A stretch of DNA of 64,000 bases from Streptomyces sp. C10-9-1 (GCF_024497955.1 NZ_JANHKP010000011.1:62001-126000); one strand, 5' to 3'; shown: positions 7,815-15,501, counted from the stretch's first letter. Notes: a model not told the origin generated them from the letters alone. Numbers and translations: made by a program.

Positions 7815-8723
7815 ATGACGGCGCGCAAGGCCATGCCCGGTGAACCGGAGCCCGACGTCCTGCGGTTCGTCGAGGAAGTGCGGCGGACGAAGGACGCGTT
7901 GGGGTGGAGCTTCGCCGCGCTCGGCCGGGCGACCGCGTACAGCAGGTCCTCCTGGGAGCGTTGCCTGAACGGCGGTCACCTGCCGCCGAGATCCGCGGTG
8001 GTGGCGCTGGCGCGGCACGCGGGGGACGGGTCCGCGCGCCTGCTGGCACTGTGGGAGCTGGCGGAGCAGGCGGCCAGCGGACGGGGCCGGACCACACCGG
8101 CCCCGGCGCCCGCCGCCCCCGCGCCCGCCGCCCCCGCGCCGGGCGCCCCCGCGCCGGTCGCGGAAGTCGGTGGGGCCGTCCCGGTACGCTCCGGAAACCG
8201 GCCCCGCCCGCTCGTGGCCGGCCTGGTGGGCGCGGTGGCGGTGGTCGCGGCCGCGCTGGTGCTGGCCCTCCGGACGCCGTGGGGGGTGGGGGACGGGCAG
8301 GGCGCGGGCGCCGCCGTCCGCGAGACCGAGGGCCCGCTCCAGGGGATGGTCGCCCACTGCCACGGCGCTGCCTGCGAGGGACTCGAAGCCGTCGAGCAGG
8401 GGTGCGGAGGGGACGCCTGGACGGCCGCGACCGGCCGGGTCGGTCAGGCCTATGTGGAGGTCCGCTACAGCAGCGTGTGCCGCGCGGCATGGGCCAGGAT
8501 GACCTGGGCCGCACCCGGTGACGAGGTGACGGCCGTGTCCGGGGGACGCACCCATACGGCCACGGTGCCCGGGGACCGCACCCGCGCGGCGATCACGGCG
8601 ATGCTCGGCGTGCCCACCCCCTCCGAGGTGCGGGCCTGCTGGCGGACGGCGGACGGCGAGGAGGGCTGCACCGGCGCCGGGGGCGACGAACCCCTGCCCG
8701 AACCCTCGCCCATCCCGGGGTGA
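7815..8723 (+). CDS. Membrane-anchored HTH regulator with DUF2690 domain (copy 2)
   Basis: A 302-residue paralogue of the 6.2-kb gene with the same plan: N-terminal HTH (about residues 12-75; LGWSFAALGRATAYSRSSWE), an Ala/Pro-rich linker (about 95-118), one membrane helix (about 135-158; LVAGLVGAVAVVAAALVLAL) and an outer DUF2690 domain with CHGAACEGLEAVEQGCGGDA, then RYSSVCRAAWARMTWAAPGD and a C-terminal Cys pair. The start is ATG 7815, in frame with the domain; an ATG at 7801 is out of frame and stops at once. The linker uses repeated PAAPAPA units in place of the Glu/Pro repeats of copy 1. Two tandem hairpins follow the stop, separating it from the convergent CHAP-domain gene. Confidence 0.87.
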   Translation: MTARKAMPGEPEPDVLRFVEEVRRTKDALGWSFAALGRATAYSRSSWERCLNGGHLPPRSAVVALARHAGDGSARLLALWELAEQAASGRGRTTPAPAPAAPAPAAPAPGAPAPVAEVGGAVPVRSGNRPRPLVAGLVGAVAVVAAALVLALRTPWGVGDGQGAGAAVRETEGPLQGMVAHCHGAACEGLEAVEQGCGGDAWTAATGRVGQAYVEVRYSSVCRAAWARMTWAAPGDEVTAVSGGRTHTATVPGDRTRAAITAMLGVPTPSEVRACWRTADGEEGCTGAGGDEPLPEPSPIPG

Positions 8724-8730
8724 GCGGCCT

Positions 8731-8801
8731 CCGCGGGCCCCGGAACCGGGGCCCGCGGCGCGCTCGCGGCGACCGGCCCCGCCGCCGGGACCGGTCGCCG
8801 C
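8731..8801. terminator. Two tandem hairpins between convergent genes
   Basis: First stem: 8731-8743 (CCGCGGGCCCCGG) pairs perfectly with 8746-8758. Second stem: 8766-8776 pairs with 8791-8801 (CCGGTCGCCGC). They separate the second DUF2690 gene from the convergent peptidoglycan-binding gene and probably end both transcripts. Confidence 0.7.
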
Positions 8802-8835
8802 GGCCGGCCGGGTCACGTGCGGGGCACCCGCGCGC

Positions 8836-10245
8836 TCACGGCCGGACGTGCCCGTAGATCCCTGCGGTGGCGGGGTCGATGGTGCGGCGTGTCACCGCGT
8901 CCCGGACGTTGCCGCCGATCACGGTGAGCGTTCCGTCCGCGTGGACCTTCTCGACCAGGTCCACGTGGGTGCTGGTCGACACGGAGGACGGACCGCTGCC
9001 GTACAGGACGGCGTCCCCCGCGCGGACCCCGTCGTAGCCCCAGGAGGAATGGCCGTTGCCCAGGCCCCAGTTGAACCAGGCACCGGTGAACGCGTAGGTG
9101 GGGACGTCCACTCCGGCCTTCTGCCACACCCAGGTGCCGAACATGGCGCACCAGGCGTCGCACCAGCCGTAGGGGTTGCAGTTGGCGCCCCATTCGCGCA
9201 CGCCGAGCTGGCTGCGTGCGGTGTCGACGATCCGCTCGCGGGTGGAGCCCGCCGCCGGGGGGAGCGGGTTGGCGCCCGAGCCCCCGTCGCCGCAGGACAT
9301 GGTCCGGTCGATCCCCATGGCGCGCATGGTCGCCGGGCCCGCCGACCCGTCCGCGGCCAGCCCGTTGGCCCGCTGGTACCGCTCCACTGCGGATCTGGTG
9401 TCGGGGCCGTAGGCTCCGTCCGCCGCGGCGCCCGCCTTCTCCTGGACGCGGCGCACCTGCCGCGCCGTGTGCGAGTCGGTGACGGGCCCCGCGACGCCGT
9501 CGACGGCGATGCAGGCGTCGCGCTGGAAGGCGCGCAGGGCGTCCCGGGTCTGCGGGCCGCTGATGCCGTCCACACCGGACCAGGGCAGGTAGCCCATGCC
9601 CGCCAGGTTCCACTGGACCTGGAGCGCATGCGAGGACGGGTAGGGCAGCCCGCCACCCTCTCCTCCGCCTCCGCAGTCCCCTCGGCCGATGCCCATGGCG
9701 GCCATGGTCCTCGGCCCGGCGATCCCGTCCTCCAGCAGGCCCTGGGCGCGCTGGTAGGCAAGGACCGCCGACTGCGTCGCGCCCCCGTAGAGCCCGTCCG
9801 CCGCGGTTCCGGCGGCGCGCTGCACCGCGGTGACCTTCCCCGTCAGCGCGGATCCGGTCTGCGGCCCGGCGATGCCGTCCGCGGGCAGGCAGTTCTCCGT
9901 CTGAAAGGCCCGCACCGCCGCCGCGGTGACCGGGCCGGCGATGCCGTCCACCCCGTTCGCGGGCAGGTAGCCCAGACCGGCGAGGTTCATCTGCACGTGG
10001 CGCACCGTGGACGACGGCGCGGCCGCGGCCGGTGCCGAGGCGGTGACCAGACCGGTCAGCAGCATCAGCATGGCCAGCAGGGCCGAGCCCCCACGGGCTC
10101 GTCGCCGGGTCCGCCCCGGCGCGGCCCCCGCCGTGTGCCGTGCCGTCGTGTGCCGGGCGCCGTCCGGCGAGGAGGGGGCGGATCTGTGGGTGCCGCGCCC
10201 GGGGGCGCACCGCGCGCCCCGGGGCCGCATCGCGTTCGCTCGCAC
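8836..10245 (-). CDS. Secreted peptidoglycan-binding protein with CHAP amidase-like domain
   Basis: A 469-residue exported protein. The GTG start at 10245 (VRANAMRPRG) is preferred over the ATG at 10230 because a GGAAGG site lies at the right distance. A long basic N-region leads into a hydrophobic signal core (ALLAMLMLLTGLVTA) with cleavage near APAAAA. Four peptidoglycan-binding repeats follow, each with a VDGIAGP/ADGIAGP-type motif, in two blocks split by a Gly linker. The C-terminal 150 residues are a CHAP-type Cys/His peptidase-amidase domain: GVREWGANCNPYGWCDAWCA holds the likely nucleophile Cys, and THVDLVEKVHADG the His. Probable cell-wall hydrolase or remodelling enzyme. It is the second wall-binding protein in the DUF2690 neighbourhood. 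Confidence 0.9.
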   Translation of the reverse strand: MRANAMRPRGARCAPGRGTHRSAPSSPDGARHTTARHTAGAAPGRTRRRARGGSALLAMLMLLTGLVTASAPAAAAPSSTVRHVQMNLAGLGYLPANGVDGIAGPVTAAAVRAFQTENCLPADGIAGPQTGSALTGKVTAVQRAAGTAADGLYGGATQSAVLAYQRAQGLLEDGIAGPRTMAAMGIGRGDCGGGGEGGGLPYPSSHALQVQWNLAGMGYLPWSGVDGISGPQTRDALRAFQRDACIAVDGVAGPVTDSHTARQVRRVQEKAGAAADGAYGPDTRSAVERYQRANGLAADGSAGPATMRAMGIDRTMSCGDGGSGANPLPPAAGSTRERIVDTARSQLGVREWGANCNPYGWCDAWCAMFGTWVWQKAGVDVPTYAFTGAWFNWGLGNGHSSWGYDGVRAGDAVLYGSGPSSVSTSTHVDLVEKVHADGTLTVIGGNVRDAVTRRTIDPATAGIYGHVRP

Positions 10246-10331
10246 TGCGTGTGTTCCTTCCGACGAGATCCTTGGACCCGACGCAGCGTGCCACCGTCCC
10301 CCGGGCGCACGGCAGTTCCCCGGCACGGGGC

Positions 10332-10347
10332 GGGACGTCCCGGGACG
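10332..10347. repeat. Shared 16-bp GC motif (copy 1)
   Basis: GGGACGTCCCGGGACG lies 87 bases upstream of the CHAP-protein start. The identical 16-mer recurs at 11975-11990 upstream of the secreted I36-type gene. The motif is built from GGGACGTCCC-type palindromes. No known Streptomyces regulator is assigned to it here. Confidence 0.5.
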
Positions 10348-10502
10348 CAGACCGGCCTGGCCTGCGGCGATCCTCCGCACCGCGGTGACGGGTGGGACGC
10401 GGGAACCTCCCCCGGACCCGGGATGGCCGACGGCACGGCCCTGCCCGTCCCGCCCCGCCGCCCCGCCCGCCGGCGCGAATTCCGCGCGCCCGGAGCGCGG
10501 CC

Positions 10503-11450
10503 CTACCCCGCCGTGCGGGTACCCGCGGTGGCGGCCACCGCCCGCCGCTTCATGCCCCGGAACCGCTCCAACCGGTCGGCCAGTCCCGGATCCCGCCGCA
10601 ACTCTGCCTGCTCGGCCCGCCGCTGGGCCTGCTCGGCGGCGTCGTGCAGACGGACCTCCCGCTCGCACGCCCAGTCCCGGGACGCGGTCTCGATCTCGGT
10701 CCGTCCCAGCGCGGTCAGTTCCGAGGCCGTCTCCGCCCGTTCGGCACGACGTGCCAGCGCGGCCCTGGGCGCCTGCAGGTCGGGGTAGTCGTATCCCCGG
10801 CCGGCCATGCAGTCGGACCACTCGGCCACCGTCCTCCGGTAACCCGCGTCCCTCCGGACGGAGTCGACCACCCGGTTCGTGGCCGCCTCGGCATCCAGCA
10901 GGGCCTTCTCCCAGCCCCGGCCGTACACCTCGGCGCGCCCGCGTGCGGCACAGGAGTCCGGGTCGTACCGGACGGCGGGGGCGTCGGGAACGGTGATCTG
11001 CCGCATCGTCTCCGGGCGGCCGAGGAGGGCTCCGCGCCACCGGTCCGCCCGGTCCGCGCCCATCGACGCCAGCAGCCCGGCGTTGGCGTCGGGGGGCGGC
11101 CCGGCCCCGCCCGAGAGCATCTCGCCGACGATGCCGTACCCGTCGCTGCGCGCCGTGGCCCCGGTCAGCAGCCCGTAGGGGCTGGCCGAGGCCTCCCTCC
11201 GTGTGTCGGCGGCCGGCTGCGGCAGGTACTCCAACCGGCGTGTGCGCATGCACGCGACCACTGCCCGCTGGACCGCCTCGTGGAGGCGGGCCTGCTCGTC
11301 CGCCGTGAACCGAGCGGCTCCCGACCAGGGCCGGACCCCGGAGCCGTCCCGCTCGTGGTCGGCCGCGCCCGCGGCGCAGCCGACCACCAGCAGGGACAGG
11401 GCCAGGCAGGTGAGGACCGCCGGCCGGAGCCGCTCGGGCGTCAGACGCAC
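10503..11450 (-). CDS. Lipoprotein paired with secreted I36-type protein (copy 1)
   Basis: A 315-residue lipoprotein starting at GTG 11450, or the adjacent GTG 11453. The signal VRLTPERLRPAVLTCLALSL ends in lipobox VVGC. The mature part is helical and charged, with spaced invariant-looking landmarks: VVACMRTRRLEYLP, YDPDSCAARGRAEVYG, WSDCMAGRGYDYP and DWACEREVRL. The same landmark order (CM-x-G-F/Y-Y, GC...A...LYG, WS/R-CM...GY/H, ...C) occurs in the lipoprotein at 33.5 kb. The start overlaps the end of the upstream I36-type gene by about 10 bases, implying translational coupling. No function is known; four conserved Cys outside the lipobox suggest two disulfides in the exported domain. Homologues are typical hypothetical lipoproteins of Streptomyces. 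Confidence 0.78.
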   Translation of the reverse strand: MRLTPERLRPAVLTCLALSLLVVGCAAGAADHERDGSGVRPWSGAARFTADEQARLHEAVQRAVVACMRTRRLEYLPQPAADTRREASASPYGLLTGATARSDGYGIVGEMLSGGAGPPPDANAGLLASMGADRADRWRGALLGRPETMRQITVPDAPAVRYDPDSCAARGRAEVYGRGWEKALLDAEAATNRVVDSVRRDAGYRRTVAEWSDCMAGRGYDYPDLQAPRAALARRAERAETASELTALGRTEIETASRDWACEREVRLHDAAEQAQRRAEQAELRRDPGLADRLERFRGMKRRAVAATAGTRTAG

Positions 11451-11821
11451 CACTTGTTGGAGTGGATGCCGTACTTCAGCTGGCCGTAGTCGTTGAGGTC
11501 GTAGAGCCTCGCACCCCGGCTGATCGTCCAGTAGGAACCGGTGTAGTTGCGCTCGCTGAAGATGCGCACGTTGCAGCTGTTGCCGTTGTTCCACGCGGAG
11601 TCCGCGTACCGGAACTTGGCGTACTGGGTGGTGTTGGTGTTGTTGCCGGCCACCTTGCCCGGGCTTCCGCCGTTGCCGCTCGTGCCCAGGTAGGCGCACA
11701 GGTAGCCCTTCGGGCAGTCGGCCCAGGCCGCGTTCGCCGGTGCTGCCGTACCCAGCAGCACTCCGGCCGCCAGTGCGGTGCCTCCCAGGGTGGCCACTGC
11801 CTTGCCGATCATGCGGTTCAC
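11441..11821 (-). CDS. Secreted peptidase-inhibitor I36 / crystallin-fold-like protein (copy 1)
   Basis: A 126-residue secreted protein, GTG start 11821 behind AAGGAG. The signal peptide (MIGKAVATLGGTALAAGVLL) is cleaved near ANAA. The mature domain of about 90 residues has the I36/SMPI pattern: WADCPKGYLCAYLGTSGNGG, then YADSAWNNGNSCNVRIFSER, YTGSYWTISRG and a C-terminal SNKWCV. Four Cys probably form two disulfides. SMPI-like proteins adopt a crystallin fold; some inhibit metalloproteases, but many have no tested activity, so inhibition is only possible. Its TGA lies inside the start region of the following lipoprotein gene. An analogous secreted-protein/lipoprotein pair is found at 33.5-35.0 kb in the opposite order. 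Confidence 0.83.
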   Translation of the reverse strand: MNRMIGKAVATLGGTALAAGVLLGTAAPANAAWADCPKGYLCAYLGTSGNGGSPGKVAGNNTNTTQYAKFRYADSAWNNGNSCNVRIFSERNYTGSYWTISRGARLYDLNDYGQLKYGIHSNKWCV

Positions 11822-11974
11822 AGACACTCCTTCGCGGTTTCGCGAGCCTGCCCGACGGGCGGGCCGCGGACGGGTGCACCGGCGCGGCGCCCCGGCCGGT
11901 GACCGCACCGAGCGGTCGTCGCTCGCTGCCGGACGGCAACGCTGCCTGCCCGGTCCGCCTCCCACCAGACCCGT

Positions 11975-11990
11975 GGGACGTCCCGGGACG
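11975..11990. repeat. Shared 16-bp GC motif (copy 2)
   Basis: Exact copy of the 16-mer at 10332-10347; here it extends to GGGACGTCCCGGGACGTCCC (11975-11994), two overlapping palindromes. It is upstream of the secreted I36-type gene. Confidence 0.5.
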
Positions 11991-12081
11991 TCCCGGGGGA
12001 ATGCCTCTGCCCGGGCCCGCGGTGACCGCGCCCGTGGCGGCACCTCCCGGGACGCCGGCGGTCGGCGGGGACACCGGCGGT

Positions 12082-12161
12082 CCGGGCGGTGGCGGCCGGC
12101 GCGGCCCGGACCGCGTCGGGCGGCTGCCCGGCGCCGGGCCCCGGCGGCCGCCACCGCCCGG
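12082..12161. repeat. 17-bp inverted repeat with 46-base loop
   Basis: Arm 12082-12098 (CCGGGCGGTGGCGGCCG) is the exact reverse complement of 12145-12161; the GC-rich loop can fold further. It lies 155-234 bases downstream of the arsC stop. It could be a terminator region or a structured RNA. Confidence 0.55.
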
Positions 12162-12315
12162 CCCGGCGTCGGACACGGTGCTTCGGCCGCCTCACGGCGG
12201 TCCGGGCGGTGCCCCGTCGGCCGTGGTCAGCCCGCCCGCCGCGGGCGCGGGCGGTGCGAGGGGCGGTGGTCCCCGGCGGAGCCGGAGCCGAGGGCGGCGG
12301 CGTTCCGCGCACCGC

Positions 12316-12732
12316 TCAGGAGGCCGTGGCCTCCGGGGCGATCTCCTCGATCAGGTCCTCGACGAGCTTCCTGATCGCGTCGCGGATCGGGCGGACGGCC
12401 TCGACGCCCTGGCCCGCCGGGTCCTCCAGGGCCCAGTCGAGGTAGCGCTTGCCGGGGAAGACGGGGCAGGTGTCGCCGCAGCCCATGGTGATGCAGACGT
12501 CGGACGCCCTGACGGCGTCGACCGTGAGGATCTTGGGGGTCTCGGCGGTGATGTCGATGCCGACCTCGCGCATCGCCTCGACCGCGGCCGGGTTGACCTG
12601 GTCGGCCGGGGCGGAGCCGGCGGAGCGGACCTCGATGCCGTCCCCGGCCAGGTGTGACAGCCACGCGGCGGCCATCTGGGAGCGGCCTGCGTTGTGGACG
12701 CAGACGAAAAGGACGGACGGCTTCTGGGGCAC
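12316..12732 (-). CDS. arsC: Arsenate reductase, low-molecular-weight phosphatase type
   Basis: A 138-residue cytoplasmic enzyme; GTG start 12732 (VPQKPSVLFVCVHNAGRSQM) with GGAGAG upstream. A longer ATG start at 12783 would add 17 unremarkable residues. The P-loop CVHNAGRS holds the nucleophilic Cys of the LMW-PTPase fold; ITMGCGDTCPVFPGKRYLDW holds the Cys pair of the disulfide relay and the following DW segment. It reduces As(V) to As(III) with thioredoxin or mycothiol-type relays, supplying arsenite to the Acr3 pump encoded nearby. It is divergent from arsR-acr3-arsO and probably shares its regulatory region. Confidence 0.94.
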   Translation of the reverse strand: MPQKPSVLFVCVHNAGRSQMAAAWLSHLAGDGIEVRSAGSAPADQVNPAAVEAMREVGIDITAETPKILTVDAVRASDVCITMGCGDTCPVFPGKRYLDWALEDPAGQGVEAVRPIRDAIRKLVEDLIEEIAPEATAS

Positions 12733-12801
12733 GGCGGGTCTCTCTCCACTCGCGGAGGCATCAGGCGCACAGGAGGCCGGCACCTGGTGGTGTCATCCAC
12801 C

Positions 12802-12821
12802 ACTGATGTGACAGTATCAGT
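12802..12821. promoter_or_regulatory. Candidate ArsR operator and leaderless arsR promoter
   Basis: A 6-bp inverted repeat ACTGAT (12802-12807) / ATCAGT (12816-12821) with an 8-base spacer, ending 2 bases before the arsR ATG. A -10-like CAGTAT (12812-12817) lies inside it. The arsR ATG has no ribosome site, so a leaderless transcript starting at or near 12824 is likely. Confidence 0.45.
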
Positions 12822-12823
12822 CC

Positions 12824-13132
12824 ATGATGACGTCAGTCGACACTGAGTTGATGCGGGTGCTGGGCGACCCCCTGCGCCTGCGCATCGTGACCCTGCTCGC
12901 CCGCGAGACGCTGTGCACCACCCATCTGGTGGAGGAGACCGGGGCCCGGCAGACCAACCTCTCCAACCACCTGAGGGTCCTGCGCGAGGCGGGCGTGGTG
13001 GAGACCGAGCCCTGCGGGCGCTTCACGTACTACAAGCTCCGCCCGGACGTCATCGCCTCCCTTGCCGGCCAGTTCGCCGAGCTGGCCGCTTCCGCCCGTA
13101 CCGCTGCCGAGAACAAGAGGGCCTGCCCGTGA
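12824..13132 (+). CDS. arsR: ArsR/SmtB-family arsenical-resistance repressor
   Basis: A 102-residue winged-helix repressor. Recognition segment: TNLSNHLRVLREAGVVETEP, then a CGRFTYYKL wing. The N-terminal half has LMRVLGDPLRLRIVTLLAR, typical of the family. The classic ELCVCDL arsenite site of R773 ArsR is not present; instead there is ETLCTTHL with one Cys, plus Cys in TEPCGRF and in the C-terminal RACP, so arsenite may bind in another geometry, as seen in other actinobacterial ArsR types. It probably represses its own operon and arsC through the inverted repeat overlapping its start. Its stop overlaps the acr3 GTG start (GTGA). Confidence 0.92.
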   Translation: MMTSVDTELMRVLGDPLRLRIVTLLARETLCTTHLVEETGARQTNLSNHLRVLREAGVVETEPCGRFTYYKLRPDVIASLAGQFAELAASARTAAENKRACP

Positions 13133-14232
13133 CCCCCACCCAAGCGCCCGCCCCGACCGGGGAGGCGTCGGTCGTCGCGAGGCTCTCGACGCTCGACCGC
13201 TTCCTCGCCGTCTGGATCCTCCTGGCCATGGGCCTGGGACTGGGTCTGGGCCGGCTCGTCCCCGGGCTGGACGGCGCGCTCGCCGAGGTCGAGGTCGGCG
13301 GCATCTCGCTGCCCATCGCCGTCGGCCTGCTCGTCATGATGTACCCGGTCCTGGCCAAGGTCCGCTACGACCGGCTCGACGCCGTGACGGGCGACCGGAA
13401 GCTCATGGTGTCGTCGCTGGTCACCAACTGGGTCCTCGGCCCGGCGGTCATGTTCGCGCTCGCCTGGGCCTTCCTTCCGGACCTGCCCGAGTACCGGACC
13501 GGCCTGATCATCGTCGGCCTGGCCCGCTGCATCGCCATGGTCATCATCTGGAACGACCTGGCCTGCGGCGACCGCGAGGCCGCCGCCGTCCTCGTCGCCC
13601 TCAACTCCGTCTTCCAGGTCATCGCCTTCGGCCTGCTGGGCTGGTTCTACCTCGACCTCCTCCCGGGCTGGCTGGGCCTGGGCGCGGGCGAGTCGCTCGA
13701 CATCTCGATGTGGCAGATCGCGCTCAACGTGGTCATCTTCCTCGGCGTCCCGCTCCTGGCCGGCTTCCTGACCCGCCGTATCGGGGAGAGGAGGATGGGC
13801 CGCGAGTCGTACGAGGCGAGGTTCCTGCCGAGGATCGGGCCGTGGGCGCTGTACGGCCTGCTCTTCACGATCGTCATCCTCTTCGCCCTCCAGGGGAAGA
13901 CGATCACCTCGCAGCCCCTGGACGTGGCCCGGATCGCGCTCCCGCTGCTCGTGTACTTCGCCGTGATGTGGTTCGGCACGTTCCTGCTGGGCAAGGCCAT
14001 CGGCCTGGCCTACGACCGCACGGCCACGCTGGCCTTCACCGCGGCGGGCAACAACTTCGAACTCGCCATCGCGGTCGCCATCGCCACCTTCGGCGTCACC
14101 TCCGGCCAGGCGCTCTCCGGCGTCGTCGGCCCGCTGATCGAGGTCCCCGTCCTCGTGGCACTGGTGTACGTCTCGCTGGCCTGGCGGAGGAAGTTCTCCG
14201 CCTCGGCGACCACCACCCCCCAGGGGACGTAG
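13129..14232 (+). CDS. acr3: Arsenite efflux permease, ACR3 family
   Basis: A 367-residue membrane protein with about ten helices. ACR3-family markers are clear: helix 1 (FLAVWILLAMGLGLGLGRLV), LPIAVGLLVMMYPVLAKVRY, the invariant-Cys helix GLARCIAMVIIWNDLACGD, LNVVIFLGVPLLAGFLTR and the late FTAAGNNFELAIAVAIATFG containing the essential Glu. It exports As(III) using the proton gradient. GTG start overlaps the arsR stop by four bases. A 10-bp hairpin follows before arsO, which may stabilise or attenuate the message between pump and oxidoreductase. Confidence 0.95.
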   Translation: MTPTQAPAPTGEASVVARLSTLDRFLAVWILLAMGLGLGLGRLVPGLDGALAEVEVGGISLPIAVGLLVMMYPVLAKVRYDRLDAVTGDRKLMVSSLVTNWVLGPAVMFALAWAFLPDLPEYRTGLIIVGLARCIAMVIIWNDLACGDREAAAVLVALNSVFQVIAFGLLGWFYLDLLPGWLGLGAGESLDISMWQIALNVVIFLGVPLLAGFLTRRIGERRMGRESYEARFLPRIGPWALYGLLFTIVILFALQGKTITSQPLDVARIALPLLVYFAVMWFGTFLLGKAIGLAYDRTATLAFTAAGNNFELAIAVAIATFGVTSGQALSGVVGPLIEVPVLVALVYVSLAWRRKFSASATTTPQGT

Positions 14233-14252
14233 GCCCTCGCACGGCACCGTCC

Positions 14253-14282
14253 GGCTGCCCCGGCCCTCCGGGCGGGGCAGCC
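14253..14282 (+). terminator. Intercistronic hairpin between acr3 and arsO
   Basis: Perfect 10-bp stem GGCTGCCCCG (14253-14262) with 14273-14282 around a 10-base loop that can extend the pairing. No U-tract. It could be a partial terminator or an mRNA-stability element. Confidence 0.5.
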
Positions 14283-14305
14283 GCAGAGGAAGGACCACCG
14301 GAGCA

Positions 14306-15421
14306 ATGGGCAGGCACCTCGACGTGGCCGTCATCGGCGGCGGCCAGGCCGGACTCGCGGCGGGCTACCACCTGCGCCGCCTCGGTCTGGACTTCGTCGT
14401 CCTCGACGCCCAGGCCGCCCCCGGCGGGGCCTGGCAGCACACCTGGGAGTCCCTCCGCCTCTTCTCCCCGGCCGCCCACTCCTCCCTGCCGGGCCGGGCC
14501 ATGCCGCCGCAGACCGGGGCGGCCTACCCCGGCGCCGCCCATGTCGTCGACTACCTGGCCGACTACGAGCAGCGCTACGGACTGCCGGTCGTCCGCCCCG
14601 TCCGGGTCGAGGCGGTCCACCGCGACGGCGACGTCCTGCGCCTGGAGACCACGGGCGGGACCTGGCGTGCCCGCACCGTCATCAGCGCCACCGGCACCTG
14701 GCGGCGCCCCTTCGTGCCCGCCGTCCCCGGACGGGCGCGGTTCCGGGGCACCCAGCTCCACACCGTCGACCACCGCCGCCCCGCGGACCTCGCCGGGCGG
14801 CGCGTGATCGTCGTCGGAGGCGGGAACTCCGGCGCCCAGATCGCCGCCGACCTCGCGTACGACACCGACCTCACCTGGGTCACCCGGCGCCCGCCCCGCT
14901 TCCTCGCCGACGAGATCGACGGCCGCGCCCTCTTCGACCACGCCACCGCCCGCCGCCGTGCCCTGGACGCGGGCCGCACCGACACGGGGGGCGTCGCCGC
15001 CCTCGGCGACATCGTCGCCGTACCGCCCGTCCGCGAGGCCCGCGACGCGGGACTCCTCACGGCCCGGCCGATGTTCGGGAGCCTCACCCCTACCGGTGTC
15101 GCATGGGCGGACGGCACCCGGGCCGAGGCGGACGCGATCGTCTGGTGCACCGGCTTCCGCCCCGCGCTCGCCCCCCTCGCCCCCCTCGGCCTGCGCGGAC
15201 CCCGTGGCCGGATCCCCACCGCCGGTACGCAGGCGCTGGCCGAACCGCGGCTCCACCTCCTCGGCTACGGTGACTGGACCGGCCCCGCCTCGGCCACCCT
15301 CGTCGGCGTCGGCCGCCCCGCCCGCGAAGCCGCCCGGGCGATCGCGGAGCGGCTCGGCGTGCGCCGGCCGGCCGGGACCCGCCCGCGGCGGGCCGCCGCG
15401 GTGGTCCGGCCCGCGCGCTGA
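14306..15421 (+). CDS. arsO: FAD/NAD(P)-binding flavoprotein monooxygenase-like, ArsO family
   Basis: A 371-residue flavoprotein starting at ATG 14306 (AGGAAGG about 16 bases upstream). N-terminal FAD Rossmann motif VAVIGGGQAGLAAGYHLRRL, the class-B-like segment GGAWQHTWESLRLFSPA, and the second dinucleotide fold VIVVGGGNSGAQIAADLAYD for NAD(P)H. A late ATG-like box (IVWCTGFRP) and the C-terminal GYGDWTGPASATLVG are typical. ArsO genes recur in ars operons; the reaction is not firmly settled, though oxidation of an organic or inorganic arsenic or thiol substrate has been proposed. Position after arsR-acr3 supports an arsenic role. Confidence 0.88.
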   Translation: MGRHLDVAVIGGGQAGLAAGYHLRRLGLDFVVLDAQAAPGGAWQHTWESLRLFSPAAHSSLPGRAMPPQTGAAYPGAAHVVDYLADYEQRYGLPVVRPVRVEAVHRDGDVLRLETTGGTWRARTVISATGTWRRPFVPAVPGRARFRGTQLHTVDHRRPADLAGRRVIVVGGGNSGAQIAADLAYDTDLTWVTRRPPRFLADEIDGRALFDHATARRRALDAGRTDTGGVAALGDIVAVPPVREARDAGLLTARPMFGSLTPTGVAWADGTRAEADAIVWCTGFRPALAPLAPLGLRGPRGRIPTAGTQALAEPRLHLLGYGDWTGPASATLVGVGRPAREAARAIAERLGVRRPAGTRPRRAAAVVRPAR

Positions 15422-15501
15422 GCGGACACCGGCGCAGCGCGCGGCGGCCCGGCGGCCGTGCCCGGCCGCCCGGCGGTCGGCGCCGAGGTCGCGGCCTTCC
15501 G

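Larger units (their letters stand above)
11822..12315. other. 494-base gap with structured DNA, no gene
   Basis: No credible coding frame. It holds the second copy of the GGGACGTCCCGGGACG motif (11975-11990), about 155 bases upstream of the I36-type start, and a perfect 17-bp inverted repeat (12082-12098 with 12145-12161) downstream of arsC. The gap separates the minus-strand arsC from the minus-strand I36-type gene and must contain the latter's promoter; I cannot place it confidently. Confidence 0.5.

Noticed and set aside
6054..7843. Alternative plus-strand frame spanning both sides of the first DUF2690 gene
   Set aside because: Arg/Gly/Pro-rich out-of-frame sequence crossing real genes on both strands; no motif or ribosome site.
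11441..11821. Definite protease-inhibitor function for the I36-type proteins
   Set aside because: The fold pattern is suggestive only; most members are untested and the second copy is closer to crystallins.
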